From: a virus
Length of the DNA stretch: 26,198 nt
IMG/VR virus record: IMGVR_UViG_3300025687_004399
Span: 1-26,198 of that record
Strand: one strand, 5' to 3'
The notes under the pieces were generated by a model. It did no database searches, was not told the DNA's origin, and saw only the letters and a program-made list of their open reading frames with translations. Below are positions 15,531-21,856 of this stretch, one piece after another (within the stretch, counting starts at the first letter, position 1; every line of letters starts with the position of its first letter). Made by a program: the position numbers and the translations under genes.

Positions 15531-16544
15531 CTATTTGATTTTGCGCCGCTTGAACTTCAGGAAGTCAGCGGCCAGCTCGGTGTCTGTGAATACTTGAACG
15601 AGCGCGGTCTCGCGCTGTGCGTCCGGGTCGATTACCGTCACCACGCTGGGGCTGATCTGCTGCGGGATCATGCCGTGCGCCTGCGGATAGTCGTCCGCGA
15701 TCTTGTAGCTGCCGACCTGAATGCAGTGGCTGATCAGGCCGCTTGATGGATCCACCACCTGCTGATAGCCTGAGATGTGCCGATGCCCGGCGAGCAGGAT
15801 GTTGTCACGATAGCCCATCGTCGCGGCTTTACTGATCGAGTGCGCCGTGTTCCACTGGCTGTGGCCCTTGAACTGGTGGTGCGCGCGCATCGTAACCTGG
15901 CGCTTATTCGGGAAGGTTAAGGCCATCCGTGCCTGGTGCGGCTTGTAGATTCCGCTTGCAGACTGCATAAACCAGCGCAGCGGGTCTGTCGCGCCGCTCC
16001 ACATATCATGGTTTCCGCCGATCATGTAGACCATGTGTTCCGACAGCTGTTCAATGAACCACTGGGCCAGCAGGACAGCCTGCCGTGCTGTGGTAGTTTG
16101 GTCGGCAAACAATCGCGCCAGCCTGCCAACCCAATTGTTCGTAGTGTCACCCAGATTCCCACACAAGAGGCCGTCCGTCTGCTTGACGAGCGCCATGTCA
16201 CGCTCAAGCGCTTTCAGGTCGGTGCCGTCGTCGTCAATGTGTGGATCGCCAAAGTGCAGGATGCCTACCGGGCCTTGCAGCTTGATCTGGATGTCAACGG
16301 CCCGCTGCTGATATGCGCCCAGCTTGCGCTCGGTGACCTTCCGCTTGTAGGTCAGGATGTCTTGGATGTCGATCTCGCCGTCTGGCGGCTGCTGGGTCTT
16401 GAAGTCTGGGCTGTACTCTTCCAGTTCTTTCAGCCAGCGTTTGATGGTGGTTCTCGGGATGTCGAGTTCCTTGCTGATTGCCCGGCGTGACATCCCTTTT
16501 TCGATCATGTTTTGCAACAGGTTCAGGTCTTTGTCGCTTCTCAT
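15531..16544 (-). CDS. HTH-linked calcineurin-like metallophosphoesterase (337 aa)
   Basis: Residues ~15-40 form a homeodomain-like helix-turn-helix (GMSRRAISKELDIPRTTIKR). A metallophosphoesterase domain follows with the full set of metal ligands: GDPH (99-102), GNLGD (129-133), GNHD (177-180), HH (222-223) and GHRH (253-256). The family includes nucleases and phosphatases that use two metal ions. The DNA-binding helix and the replication-recombination neighbours suggest a nucleic acid substrate, for example a Mre11/SbcD-like end-processing role, but this is an inference. It follows the VRR-NUC gene and precedes SSB. Confidence 0.9.
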   Translation of the reverse strand: MRSDKDLNLLQNMIEKGMSRRAISKELDIPRTTIKRWLKELEEYSPDFKTQQPPDGEIDIQDILTYKRKVTERKLGAYQQRAVDIQIKLQGPVGILHFGDPHIDDDGTDLKALERDMALVKQTDGLLCGNLGDTTNNWVGRLARLFADQTTTARQAVLLAQWFIEQLSEHMVYMIGGNHDMWSGATDPLRWFMQSASGIYKPHQARMALTFPNKRQVTMRAHHQFKGHSQWNTAHSISKAATMGYRDNILLAGHRHISGYQQVVDPSSGLISHCIQVGSYKIADDYPQAHGMIPQQISPSVVTVIDPDAQRETALVQVFTDTELAADFLKFKRRKIK

Positions 16545-16580
16545 CTGCCCCCCGTTTTTTCGGAATATACGCCGAAGCGC

Positions 16581-16877
16581 TTACAGATCAAACACCTTCC
16601 GCCCGATTGCTTCGAGTGCCTCGTCAACACTACGGATTACAGCCACTTGACCCTTCCACTTTTCCGCCCATGCACGCTCGTCATCGGTCAGCTGCTGCTT
16701 TGATGGTGGCTTTTCGCCGTCCTTCACCTCGAAGAGCAGGTTGATTTTGCCGACGCCCACCAGCAGATCAGGACAGCCCCGCCCGACCATGTGCAGCGGC
16801 TGGACGCTTGCGCCAGCCTTTCGCAGGGCTTTGGTGATTTCTGCCTGGTTCGCGTCAACTCTTGCGGCTCTACGCAT
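16581..16877 (-). CDS. VRR-NUC domain nuclease (98 aa)
   Basis: This is a stand-alone virus-type replication-repair nuclease. The PD-(D/E)xK core is visible as GCPDLLVG, then FEVKDG (E-x-K), followed by the conserved PSKQQLTDDERAW. In phages such small nucleases are thought to cut branched or recombination DNA. I prefer the ATG at 16877, which has GAGG six bases upstream; two in-frame ATGs at 16883 and 16889 would add up to four residues. The gene overlaps the previous one by 8 bp. Confidence 0.88.
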   Translation of the reverse strand: MRRAARVDANQAEITKALRKAGASVQPLHMVGRGCPDLLVGVGKINLLFEVKDGEKPPSKQQLTDDERAWAEKWKGQVAVIRSVDEALEAIGRKVFDL

Positions 16878-17079
16878 CGCCATCCTCATCCACTTTTATC
16901 GTGATTAGTGTCGGGGTATACTCTCTTCGAGTGACTTCAACTCCCAAGAAATCTGCCAGGTTTTCCAATGCTTCAAGCTTTGTTCGACCTTGCCCAAAAT
17001 ATGTCCTCTCATCCACCTTGAACGACGCTCTGTAAATACAGTCACGCTCAAGAGCCTCAGTTATCTCCCATCGTCTCAC
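16870..17079 (-). CDS. Unknown small protein (69 aa)
   Basis: It starts at a GTG at 17079 with a strong AGGAGG six bases upstream; an ATG inside it is out of frame. The sequence (MRRWEITEALERDCIYRASF, then KVDERTYFGQGRTKLEALEN) looks like a small alpha-beta protein with a helix resembling those of HicB or double-strand-RNA-binding folds, but I cannot assign a family. The DNA is noticeably richer in A and T than its neighbours, which suggests a recent arrival. Both ends overlap adjacent genes, so translation is coupled. Confidence 0.7.
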   Translation of the reverse strand: MRRWEITEALERDCIYRASFKVDERTYFGQGRTKLEALENLADFLGVEVTRREYTPTLITIKVDEDGDA

Positions 17080-17224
17080 GTTTCACCTCCTGCCTGATCA
17101 CTTTGTCGGTTTTGAGAGCTTCGTAGATGTCGGCGTTCTGTTCCGCGTGGTCTGCTGAGATAGCCTTCAGAAGCCTCCACAAGTGCAGCTTTGCGGCTAT
17201 GATCTCATCCGTTGTCGTTCTCAT
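17057..17224 (-). CDS. Unknown small helical protein (55 aa)
   Basis: A short open frame fills the only gap in this run of genes: MRTTTDEIIAAKLHLWRLLK through to KRETMGDN. It has GAGG five bases before the ATG and overlaps the upstream gene's stop by 20 bp. It carries the AGGAGG site of the next gene within its own last codons, so it looks like a coupled gene, not an accident. The protein is charged and mostly helical, with no known motif. Confidence 0.65.
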   Translation of the reverse strand: MRTTTDEIIAAKLHLWRLLKAISADHAEQNADIYEALKTDKVIRQEVKRETMGDN

Positions 17225-17357
17225 CAAGCCCTCGCCTGTTCATTTCCTCGCGTATCCAGCTCAGGTAGATTCTCAGCAGCTCGTCCGGCACGCCGATCAG
17301 CATCATGCTGAACTCGTCCTCTGTCAGCGGAGACAGCTCAAAGTTTCTCGGTTTCAT
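17205..17357 (-). CDS. Unknown small protein (50 aa)
   Basis: The start at 17357 is fixed by AGGAGG five bases before the ATG; a longer frame to 17399 has no such support. The protein (MKPRNFELSPLTEDEFSMML) is acidic and helical, with LLRIYLSWIREEMNRRG near the end. No family was recognised. It is part of the tightly packed set of small genes between the replication module and the nucleases. Confidence 0.68.
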   Translation of the reverse strand: MKPRNFELSPLTEDEFSMMLIGVPDELLRIYLSWIREEMNRRGLDENDNG

Positions 17358-17376
17358 TTCGCCCTCCTGTTGTCGT

Positions 17377-17634
17377 TTATATGATCCGGCGCGACTCAAG
17401 CGCCAGGTTGTTGTTGGTAGGGACGGGTCGGCAAACCCGCCCCAGCGTCAGTGAATCGGCCACGCTCTTGAACATCATCATGGCCTCTCTAACCAGCCTT
17501 GCGCTGGCGGTCACACACCCATAATCCAGCCTTTCGTCATTTTGTTGATGGTTAAGAGGCGGTCGGGTATTGCGCCCGAACAGCGGCCCGTGATATTCCG
17601 CTGCCTGCCCTTTGCAGCCGCCTCGGTTATTCAT
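17377..17634 (-). CDS. Possible small protein (85 aa)
   Basis: The frame begins at an ATG that overlaps the stop of the zinc-motif gene (ATGAATAA) and has GGAAG eight bases upstream. It fills an interval that would otherwise be empty. The product (MNNRGGCKGQAAEYHGPLFG) has low complexity in places and no recognisable domain, so the coding call is weaker than for its neighbours. The segment LVREAMMMFKSVADSLTLGR is the most protein-like part. Confidence 0.5.
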   Translation of the reverse strand: MNNRGGCKGQAAEYHGPLFGRNTRPPLNHQQNDERLDYGCVTASARLVREAMMMFKSVADSLTLGRVCRPVPTNNNLALESRRII

Positions 17635-18100
17635 GTATCAGTCTTCCGCTCATCTCATCGTATGCCATGCCCTCCGGCACGTCCTGATGACGCACCCTGC
17701 CACCATTGCAGGTCGGGCAGCGGTAGGCAACCAGTGTTGCAGTCGGCTTGTCGAGAGCCTGCGTCTGCATCGCCCCGCCCGTGCGCCAGACCGCCACATG
17801 GCGCAGCGTTCGCATATAGTGCCAGCCCTTGCCATCGCAGGTCGGGCAGCTTCCAGACTCTTCAACGCGCTGCTGCTTGCGCTGCTGGTAGGCATGGATG
17901 CGCGCCTGTTCAAATGCGGTCGGCAAGTTCGTTTCCTTGCTATATGCCAGATCCTTCAAGGCTGACCGGATGAACTCGTCCGTTTGATTGTGTCCGATTT
18001 CGCGCCATGCGTAATCCACCAGCGTCTCGTCCAGCTGGCGCGTCCGGCCCTTCAGCGTGAGCGCCTTGCCCAGCGCGATATTAAATTCCTGTCTCGTCAT
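17627..18100 (-). CDS. Zinc-motif replication-associated protein (157 aa)
   Basis: I take the ATG at 18100, which follows a GGGAGGG ribosome site. Residues ~1-80 are helical (RQEFNIALGKALTLKGRTRQ). Two CPTC pairs (85-88 and 128-131), the first in CPTCDGKGW and the second in CPTCNGG, form a DnaJ-like zinc-binding arrangement. It follows the replication organizer gene after 10 bp, the position where many phages encode a helicase loader or other accessory factor. A loader role is possible, but no ATPase motif is present, so it would have to be a lambda P-like type without a Walker motif. Confidence 0.75.
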   Translation of the reverse strand: MTRQEFNIALGKALTLKGRTRQLDETLVDYAWREIGHNQTDEFIRSALKDLAYSKETNLPTAFEQARIHAYQQRKQQRVEESGSCPTCDGKGWHYMRTLRHVAVWRTGGAMQTQALDKPTATLVAYRCPTCNGGRVRHQDVPEGMAYDEMSGRLIHE

Positions 18101-18110
18101 GATCCCTCCC

Positions 18111-18821
18111 TTAGAACGGCAGCGGGCCGTTGTCTCGTTCCGGCAGCTGTGTCCCTTCGTCCTGCCATCCGCCAGCATTCAGCCAGGTCGCCGGATATGG
18201 GATGTATTGCCCGTTCTCTCGGTGCCATTCAGGGTCTTTAGCCTGCTTGTTGACGGCCTCGATGATCTGCTCTTTGAGCTGCTTGCCGGGCCTCAGCTTT
18301 TTCCATGCCTTGAGTGCTGCTTCCTTCGAGCGCTTTTTGGGATATGCGCTCCAGAATTCGTCGAACCCTTCCGCGCTTTTCGCCTGCGAAAGCGCAAGAG
18401 AGTCTCCTCTTTCCTCTTTCCTCTTTCCTCTTTCCTCATTCAGAGCGTATTGGTACGCACCTTGGTTAGAAGCGCTTTCTACCAAGGTTATACTCGCTTC
18501 GCTCCTTGGTGGTAATTCGCTTGCTGCCTCGTTTGGGTGTGGGCGCTGGTGTTTCGTGAAGTTGTTGATTTCAAAGTACTTCACCCCATCAACCTCATAA
18601 TGGCAGAGGAACCCGGCCTTGGTCAAGGCAGAGAGCATTTTGGGAATATCGTAGTCTTCTGCTGGGAAGATCGCCATTTTGATCTTGATCGGTCGATCTT
18701 CAAAACGCCCTTCGCGGTCAGCAAAACACCACAGCCCGATGAATAACAGCCTGCAGGCAGGATCAATCTGCACAAGGTTCTCGTTCAGAAAGAATCCCGG
18801 CTTGATGTTTCGCGCGCGCAT
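18111..18821 (-). CDS. Phage replication initiator/organizer protein (236 aa)
   Basis: The N-terminal ~105 residues (MRARNIKPGFFLNENLVQID to NNFTKHQRPHPNE) form the winged-helix domain common to many phage replisome organizers. After a low-complexity linker, the C-terminal part has FDEFWSAYPKKRSKEAALKA and YIPYPATWLNAGGWQDE, a motif widely found at the end of such proteins and thought to contact the helicase loading machinery. The linker is encoded by a heptanucleotide repeat (18406-18437) and lies beside a palindrome (18459-18488). That arrangement recalls lambda gene O, where the origin lies inside the gene. The zinc-motif protein follows after 10 bp. Confidence 0.85.
   Translation of the reverse strand: MRARNIKPGFFLNENLVQIDPACRLLFIGLWCFADREGRFEDRPIKIKMAIFPAEDYDIPKMLSALTKAGFLCHYEVDGVKYFEINNFTKHQRPHPNEAASELPPRSEASITLVESASNQGAYQYALNEERGKRKEERGDSLALSQAKSAEGFDEFWSAYPKKRSKEAALKAWKKLRPGKQLKEQIIEAVNKQAKDPEWHRENGQYIPYPATWLNAGGWQDEGTQLPERDNGPLPF
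18406..18437 (-). repeat. Tandem heptanucleotide repeat (GAGGAAA) in the initiator gene
   Basis: The plus strand has four consecutive CCTCTTT units plus a final CCTC, 32 bp in total. Read on the coding strand it is GAGGAAA repeated, giving the linker residues EERGKRKEERG. Loss or gain of one unit would shift the reading frame, while a change of three units would keep it. It may also serve as part of a replication origin together with the palindrome 22 bp away. Confidence 0.85.
18459..18488. repeat. Inverted repeat beside the heptamer array, with a third half-site
   Basis: ACCTTGGT (18459-18466) and ACCAAGGT (18481-18488) form an eight-bp inverted repeat, and with one bulged base a further AGAA/TTCT pairs inside it. 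A third CCTTGGT lies at 18504-18510. Together with the heptamer array these sites span about 105 bp within the linker of the initiator gene. This is a candidate origin; binding by the initiator is inference. Confidence 0.6.
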
Positions 18822-18823
18822 GG

Positions 18824-19021
18824 CTACCTCAAGCTCTTGGCACGAATGCCCATTTTCGCGGCGTATTCCAGCACATCCAGATCAAGGTAGCGGCCTCGCT
18901 CGTTGCGCTGCGGGAATTCTGGATCGTTTGCCCGCCAGCGGTAAAAGGTCGGAGAACTGCAGCCAAGCATAGCCATTGCTTCAGTCGCGCTCATCCAGGT
19001 TCCTGCGTATTCGTCAGACAT
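18824..19021 (-). CDS. AlpA/excisionase-like helix-turn-helix protein (65 aa)
   Basis: This small DNA-binding protein shows the pattern WMSATEAMAMLGCSSPTFYR followed by RWRANDPEFP and a basic RGRYLDLDVLEY wing, typical of MerR/AlpA-like HTH proteins. Members act as transcription regulators or recombination directionality factors. No integrase is present here, so regulation of the replication genes just downstream is more likely. The ribosome site is AAGGA six bases before the ATG, and an extended -10 promoter-like sequence lies just upstream (19046-19051). It ends two bases before the replication organizer start. Confidence 0.8.
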   Translation of the reverse strand: MSDEYAGTWMSATEAMAMLGCSSPTFYRWRANDPEFPQRNERGRYLDLDVLEYAAKMGIRAKSLR

Positions 19022-19045
19022 TGCTTTTCCTTTCTTTGTTGCACC

Positions 19046-19074
19046 ATTGTAGCAATTGATGAGCGATAAAAGAA
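19046..19074 (-). promoter_or_regulatory. Candidate extended -10 promoter before the replication genes
   Basis: On the minus strand TTGCTACAAT (19055-19046) contains TACAAT with a TGn extension, five of six matches to TATAAT. The -35 at 17 bp (TTCTTT, 19074-19069) is poor, which fits an extended -10 promoter. It lies in one of the few intergenic gaps in the early unit, 24 bases before the AlpA-like gene. Confidence 0.4.
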
Positions 19075-19078
19075 GCCA

Positions 19079-19288
19079 TCAGGCAATTTCCCGCGAAAAA
19101 ACTTCCTTGACCAGCGGCCCAACGCCGATAGCCTTTGCGGCATGGATGCGGACGCTGATCAGGTCGTCCAGGTAGCAGCGCACGATATTGCGCGACACCC
19201 GCTCGGCTTCGCTCATCGTGTCGCAAAAAATGCGCTCGTGGCTTTTCTTGGGCTCGCAGTTCCGCCATTTGATCTCGATGTATGCCAT
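19079..19288 (-). CDS. Unknown small protein (69 aa)
   Basis: The start is the ATG at 19288, overlapping the upstream stop as TAATG, with GGAGAG five bases before it. The protein (MAYIEIKWRNCEPKKSHERI) looks like a compact alpha-beta protein with a helix DTMSEAERVSRNIVRC. No family was recognised. It is the last gene before the short intergenic region with the promoter-like sequence. Confidence 0.68.
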   Translation of the reverse strand: MAYIEIKWRNCEPKKSHERIFCDTMSEAERVSRNIVRCYLDDLISVRIHAAKAIGVGPLVKEVFSREIA

Positions 19289-19521
19289 TACCACTCTCCC
19301 GTGTATTCTGGCGCGGGATGGAATATCCGCGTCTTGTTCCCTTCGCGCTCCATGATCCGGCTCCCGTCTGGGCCGATCCATTCGAGCCTCGCAAGCTGCA
19401 TCTCAAAGGCGCGGTTCAGGATCCGATATAGCTTAAGCGCTTGCTCTTCCGTCAGCCCGCCTTCACTGTGGCGTGCCCCGCCCTCCGAGTATGTCCATCT
19501 TATCCGGTGATCAGTTTGCAT
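19288..19521 (-). CDS. Unknown small protein (77 aa)
   Basis: The start is placed at the ATG at 19521, which has GGAGG nine bases upstream and overlaps the upstream stop by 11 bp; a longer frame to 19554 lacks such support. The product (MQTDHRIRWTYSEGGARHSE) has a helical middle (TEEQALKLYRILNRAFEMQL) and ends in EYTGEW. No family was recognised. Both ends overlap neighbours, consistent with coupled translation in the early unit. Confidence 0.68.
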   Translation of the reverse strand: MQTDHRIRWTYSEGGARHSEGGLTEEQALKLYRILNRAFEMQLARLEWIGPDGSRIMEREGNKTRIFHPAPEYTGEW

Positions 19522-19819
19522 AGCGGATGTCCTCCAGCAGCCTCGCAAGCGCACGCGCCCAGCGGGCCTCCTGCTCCTGCTTTTGCATCATCCGGCTCTG
19601 CCATGCCTTGATCCGGCCTGAGTCTTCACCAGCCTGCCATGCCGTGTAAATCATTGCAGCTTCGCGCTCGGTCGAATATGAAAGCCCTTCGATCAGCCCG
19701 ATTCGCTCCCACTTGATCAGCTTCGCCCCTGCAAGCTGCCCATGTCGGGCAGCCTGCACTTCGATACCGTGCTCGGTGTTCGCGAGCCTGGTGTCTGGGT
19801 TGATTTTGTACGCTCTCAT
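19511..19819 (-). CDS. Unknown helical protein (102 aa)
   Basis: It is linked to the exonuclease gene by an ATGA overlap. The first ~45 residues (MRAYKINPDTRLANTEHGIE) look beta-rich. The rest is a charged helix with RMMQKQEQEARWARALARLL, possibly a coiled coil. No family was recognised. The direct coupling to the recombination genes suggests, but does not show, an accessory role. Confidence 0.7.
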   Translation of the reverse strand: MRAYKINPDTRLANTEHGIEVQAARHGQLAGAKLIKWERIGLIEGLSYSTEREAAMIYTAWQAGEDSGRIKAWQSRMMQKQEQEARWARALARLLEDIRYAN

Positions 19820-20433
19820 GCTATGCTCCTGATTTCCTGCTCATGCTTGTCGATCTCGTCGCAGAATGTGGGGAGATTATCGGCAAGCGCCTGCTGAACT
19901 TTAGCGTCCGGCAAGACTTCAATGATCAGCGGCGGCAGGCCGGGAAAGTAGGACATGAAATACCACTTGGGTGCGCCCGTCACGAACAAGCAGCCTTGCA
20001 CCTGCATGATGTACTCATCTGGGCACTTATCGCCAATCAGGTACTCCATGTGCTTTCGCATACCCGGGCACTTCAGTTCCAGCCCAGCTTCCAGCTTGTC
20101 GGAATAGATCAGCCCGTCAGGACTCGCGCCGATTCGCTCGTCATCGGTCAGGCAAAGCCCTACTTCCGTCACCGTGTGCCCTGTGATCAGCTGGAAGGCC
20201 TCGCGGGCTTCCGGCTCAAGTTCTGTCCCGCGTTCCATCGCATAGGTGGTCGGGATTTCCTCGGCTTGCCCAAGCAGCCGCTCGCCCACCAGCTGGCACA
20301 TATACCCATGAGCCTGTGTCGATAGCTTGCCCGTTTTCGGCGTGACGATCCTGCCAAATTGTGAAGCTGTGGGCCTTCCGGCACGATCCGCCAACCACTG
20401 TGCGCTTCCCTGTTCTGCATTGAGTGTCTTCAT
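19816..20433 (-). CDS. YqaJ-type exonuclease (205 aa)
   Basis: This is a lambda-exonuclease-like 5'-3' exonuclease. The family pattern is visible: WLADRAGRPTASQFGRIV at the start, ERGTELEPEARE in the middle, then the catalytic ASPDGLI and LELKCPG (D and E-x-K of the PD-(D/E)xK fold), followed by YIMQVQGCLFVTG. It should resect double-stranded ends and hand the single strand to the ERF protein encoded immediately upstream. The two genes overlap by ATGA, the common arrangement for phage recombination pairs. All catalytic positions look intact. Confidence 0.92.
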   Translation of the reverse strand: MKTLNAEQGSAQWLADRAGRPTASQFGRIVTPKTGKLSTQAHGYMCQLVGERLLGQAEEIPTTYAMERGTELEPEAREAFQLITGHTVTEVGLCLTDDERIGASPDGLIYSDKLEAGLELKCPGMRKHMEYLIGDKCPDEYIMQVQGCLFVTGAPKWYFMSYFPGLPPLIIEVLPDAKVQQALADNLPTFCDEIDKHEQEIRSIA

Positions 20434-21161
20434 GCTCCCATCTCCTTTGCGATTCTGCGCCGCTTAGCCGCCAGCGCCGCCTCTGCCTTTTGTACATCGC
20501 GCTCCGTCATGGCCGTGGCATCACAGCCCAGCCACCCGAAAAACGCGTCCTGGTCGATCTGTAGATCATCCACGCCCTTGATAATCCGCGCCACCGAGTC
20601 AGGATCTGCCCAGCGCTGCCCAGCAGCCACGCCGTCATCATCCTGATCGGTCGCGGCGAGTCCCGTCATGGCGAGCAGCGTGTACCGTTGCAGATAGGTC
20701 ACTGCCGAGCCGATCGCTTGGATTGCATTCTTGCTTCCGCTGTTGTCGGCAGGTGCTGAGAGGCTGGTGGACTCACTGTGCCCGAGCTCATGCGTAACCG
20801 TGCAGGTCACCGTCACTTGACCTCCAGCCTGATCTGTCCTCCAGCTGGCGGTCAGCCCGTGGTCGGACATTGCCGCGCTGATGGTGGCTGTAACATTCGC
20901 GAGCGTGGCGTGCTTGTACTGCGTGTTTCCGTACTTGACTTCGCGGTCTTTCCGCACCGTCGGCGGATGCGCCTTGAAGGCTGCCATCGCGGCGTGGTAG
21001 GCTTTCCGCGCCTCGTTGGCCTCCCAGCGCAAATGCATATCCATCAGGGCCGACATGGCCTCGACAGACCCACCCTGCTCAACAGCCAGCTTCAGTAGGT
21101 CGGCTGGTGTCGGGGCCGCTTGCGGCAGCCCCCCTTGTGTGATTGTGATTTCGTTGCTCAT
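20430..21161 (-). CDS. erf: ERF-family single-strand annealing protein (243 aa)
   Basis: The start at 21161 (MSNEITITQGGLPQAAPTPA) is chosen because a GAGGAAC-AGGAG site precedes it; the frame further up is a low-complexity run of Met and Thr codons that overlaps the acidic protein gene. Residues ~45-190 match the ERF pattern: AAMAAFKAHPPTVRKDREVK, KHATLANVTATISAAMSDHG, then GSAVTYLQRYTLLAMTGLA with DQDDDG. It should anneal complementary strands produced by the YqaJ exonuclease. The C-terminal end is basic and helical (AEAALAAKRRRIAKEMGA). Confidence 0.92.
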   Translation of the reverse strand: MSNEITITQGGLPQAAPTPADLLKLAVEQGGSVEAMSALMDMHLRWEANEARKAYHAAMAAFKAHPPTVRKDREVKYGNTQYKHATLANVTATISAAMSDHGLTASWRTDQAGGQVTVTCTVTHELGHSESTSLSAPADNSGSKNAIQAIGSAVTYLQRYTLLAMTGLAATDQDDDGVAAGQRWADPDSVARIIKGVDDLQIDQDAFFGWLGCDATAMTERDVQKAEAALAAKRRRIAKEMGA

Positions 21162-21177
21162 CTCCTGTTCCTCTCGC

Positions 21178-21348
21178 TTAGAACCAGTCATCATCATCAT
21201 CATAGTCATCATCATCGTCTGGCTGATCCGGCTGATCCGGCATGAATGGCGGCAGCAGCGCAGCAGCATCAGCAGCCTCGATCATTGCCTGAATCAGCGG
21301 GCTGGGCTTCCGGTCTTCCGGCTGGTGGTAGTGGATTGTCTGTGTCAT
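21178..21348 (-). CDS. Small very acidic protein with an SSB-like C-terminal tip (56 aa)
   Basis: This short frame starts at an ATG with GGAGG eight bases upstream, three bases after the previous stop, and ends 17 bases before the ERF start. The product begins MTQTIHYHQPEDRKPSPLIQ and ends DDDDDYDDDDDWF. A run of Asp ending in an aromatic residue is the hallmark of SSB-type tails and of gp2.5-like proteins, which recruit partner proteins. It might mimic such a tail or DNA itself. There is no recognisable folded domain. The gene is small but its spacing and ribosome site make it convincing. Confidence 0.72.
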   Translation of the reverse strand: MTQTIHYHQPEDRKPSPLIQAMIEAADAAALLPPFMPDQPDQPDDDDDYDDDDDWF

Positions 21349-21351
21349 CTG

Positions 21352-21552
21352 TCACGCCTCCTTTTTGGTCGAGCTGGAGAGAGAATCAAAATCGATAGAG
21401 CTGGAATCAATGGCAAGGATCAGCTCGCCTTCCTCGTCGATAATGATAAGAGTCCCAACTTCAGGGTGGGCCTTGAATACTGCTACAACATCAACGGCAG
21501 GTTGGCCGCAAAAGTGTTGGATGATCAGGTCCTTGTGTGCTGTCTGTGCCAT
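21352..21552 (-). CDS. Unknown small protein (66 aa)
   Basis: This is the first gene after the second early promoter, with AAGGAG seven bases before the ATG. The protein (MAQTAHKDLIIQHFCGQPAV) has a hydrophobic beta-like middle (VGTLIIIDEEGELILAI) and a Ser/Asp-rich end. No family was recognised. Its stop is three bases before the acidic protein start, so it heads a sub-operon with the acidic protein, ERF and exonuclease. Confidence 0.72.
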   Translation of the reverse strand: MAQTAHKDLIIQHFCGQPAVDVVAVFKAHPEVGTLIIIDEEGELILAIDSSSIDFDSLSSSTKKEA

Positions 21553-21575
21553 GATTCGGCTCCTTGTTTGTTCTG

Positions 21576-21609
21576 GTCATAAGATATGACGAAAAAAAGG
21601 GAAAGTCAA
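21576..21609 (-). promoter_or_regulatory. Early promoter P2 with overlapping operator
   Basis: The minus strand has TTGACT (21609-21604), a 17-base spacer rich in T, and TATCTT (21586-21581). GTCAT-N5-ATGAC (21590-21576) overlaps the -10. The whole block closely matches the first early promoter at 22118-22151, including the T-run, the operator arms and the AACAAACAAGGAG-like leader. The -35 overlaps the stop codon of the HTH gene. Confidence 0.82.
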
Positions 21610-21794
21610 GAAAAATTTTGATTGTTTTTGCAGGCCGTCTCGAGCTGGGCCAGCCACTCGGCAGGAACCTCGCGATCATTGCCGTACAGCCGCCGGTCGA
21701 AAGCCGCCAGCGACACGCCCAGCAGCCTCGCCGCTTCTTCGCGGCGCAGGCTGTACAGGGTCATCAGGACCCGGATCTTCAGCTTATCGGTCAT
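21606..21794 (-). CDS. Small helix-turn-helix regulator (62 aa)
   Basis: I place the start at the ATG at 21794, which has an AAGGAG eight bases upstream; a longer frame to 21836 passes through a hairpin. Residues ~12-40 (LYSLRREEAARLLGVSLAAF then DRRLYGNDREVPAEW) form a compact HTH of the YdaS/Cro-like kind. It lies between the two early promoters and ends in the -35 of the second. It is therefore the natural candidate to bind the shared GTCAT-N5-ATGAC operator and control both; this is inference. Confidence 0.75.
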   Translation of the reverse strand: MTDKLKIRVLMTLYSLRREEAARLLGVSLAAFDRRLYGNDREVPAEWLAQLETACKNNQNFS

Positions 21795-21817
21795 CGTCTC
21801 GTCTCCTTGTTTGTCAT

Positions 21818-21842
21818 GGGCGCCTGGGCCTTCCAAGCGCCC
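21818..21842 (-). promoter_or_regulatory. Stem-loop upstream of the HTH gene
   Basis: On the minus strand GGGCGCTTGG pairs with the later CCAGGCGCCC (ten bp, one G-U) around a short loop of about five bases. It is not followed by a T-run, so it is more likely an RNA processing or stability element than a terminator. It sits 24 bases before the HTH start, between the first early gene and the regulator. Confidence 0.55.
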
Positions 21843-21856
21843 TCATTCTTCGTTAC

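Noticed and set aside
16545-16580. Short CGC-TTCG-GCG hairpin between the VRR-NUC and metallophosphoesterase genes
   Set aside because: The stem is only three bp with no T-run, so it is too weak to call a terminator.
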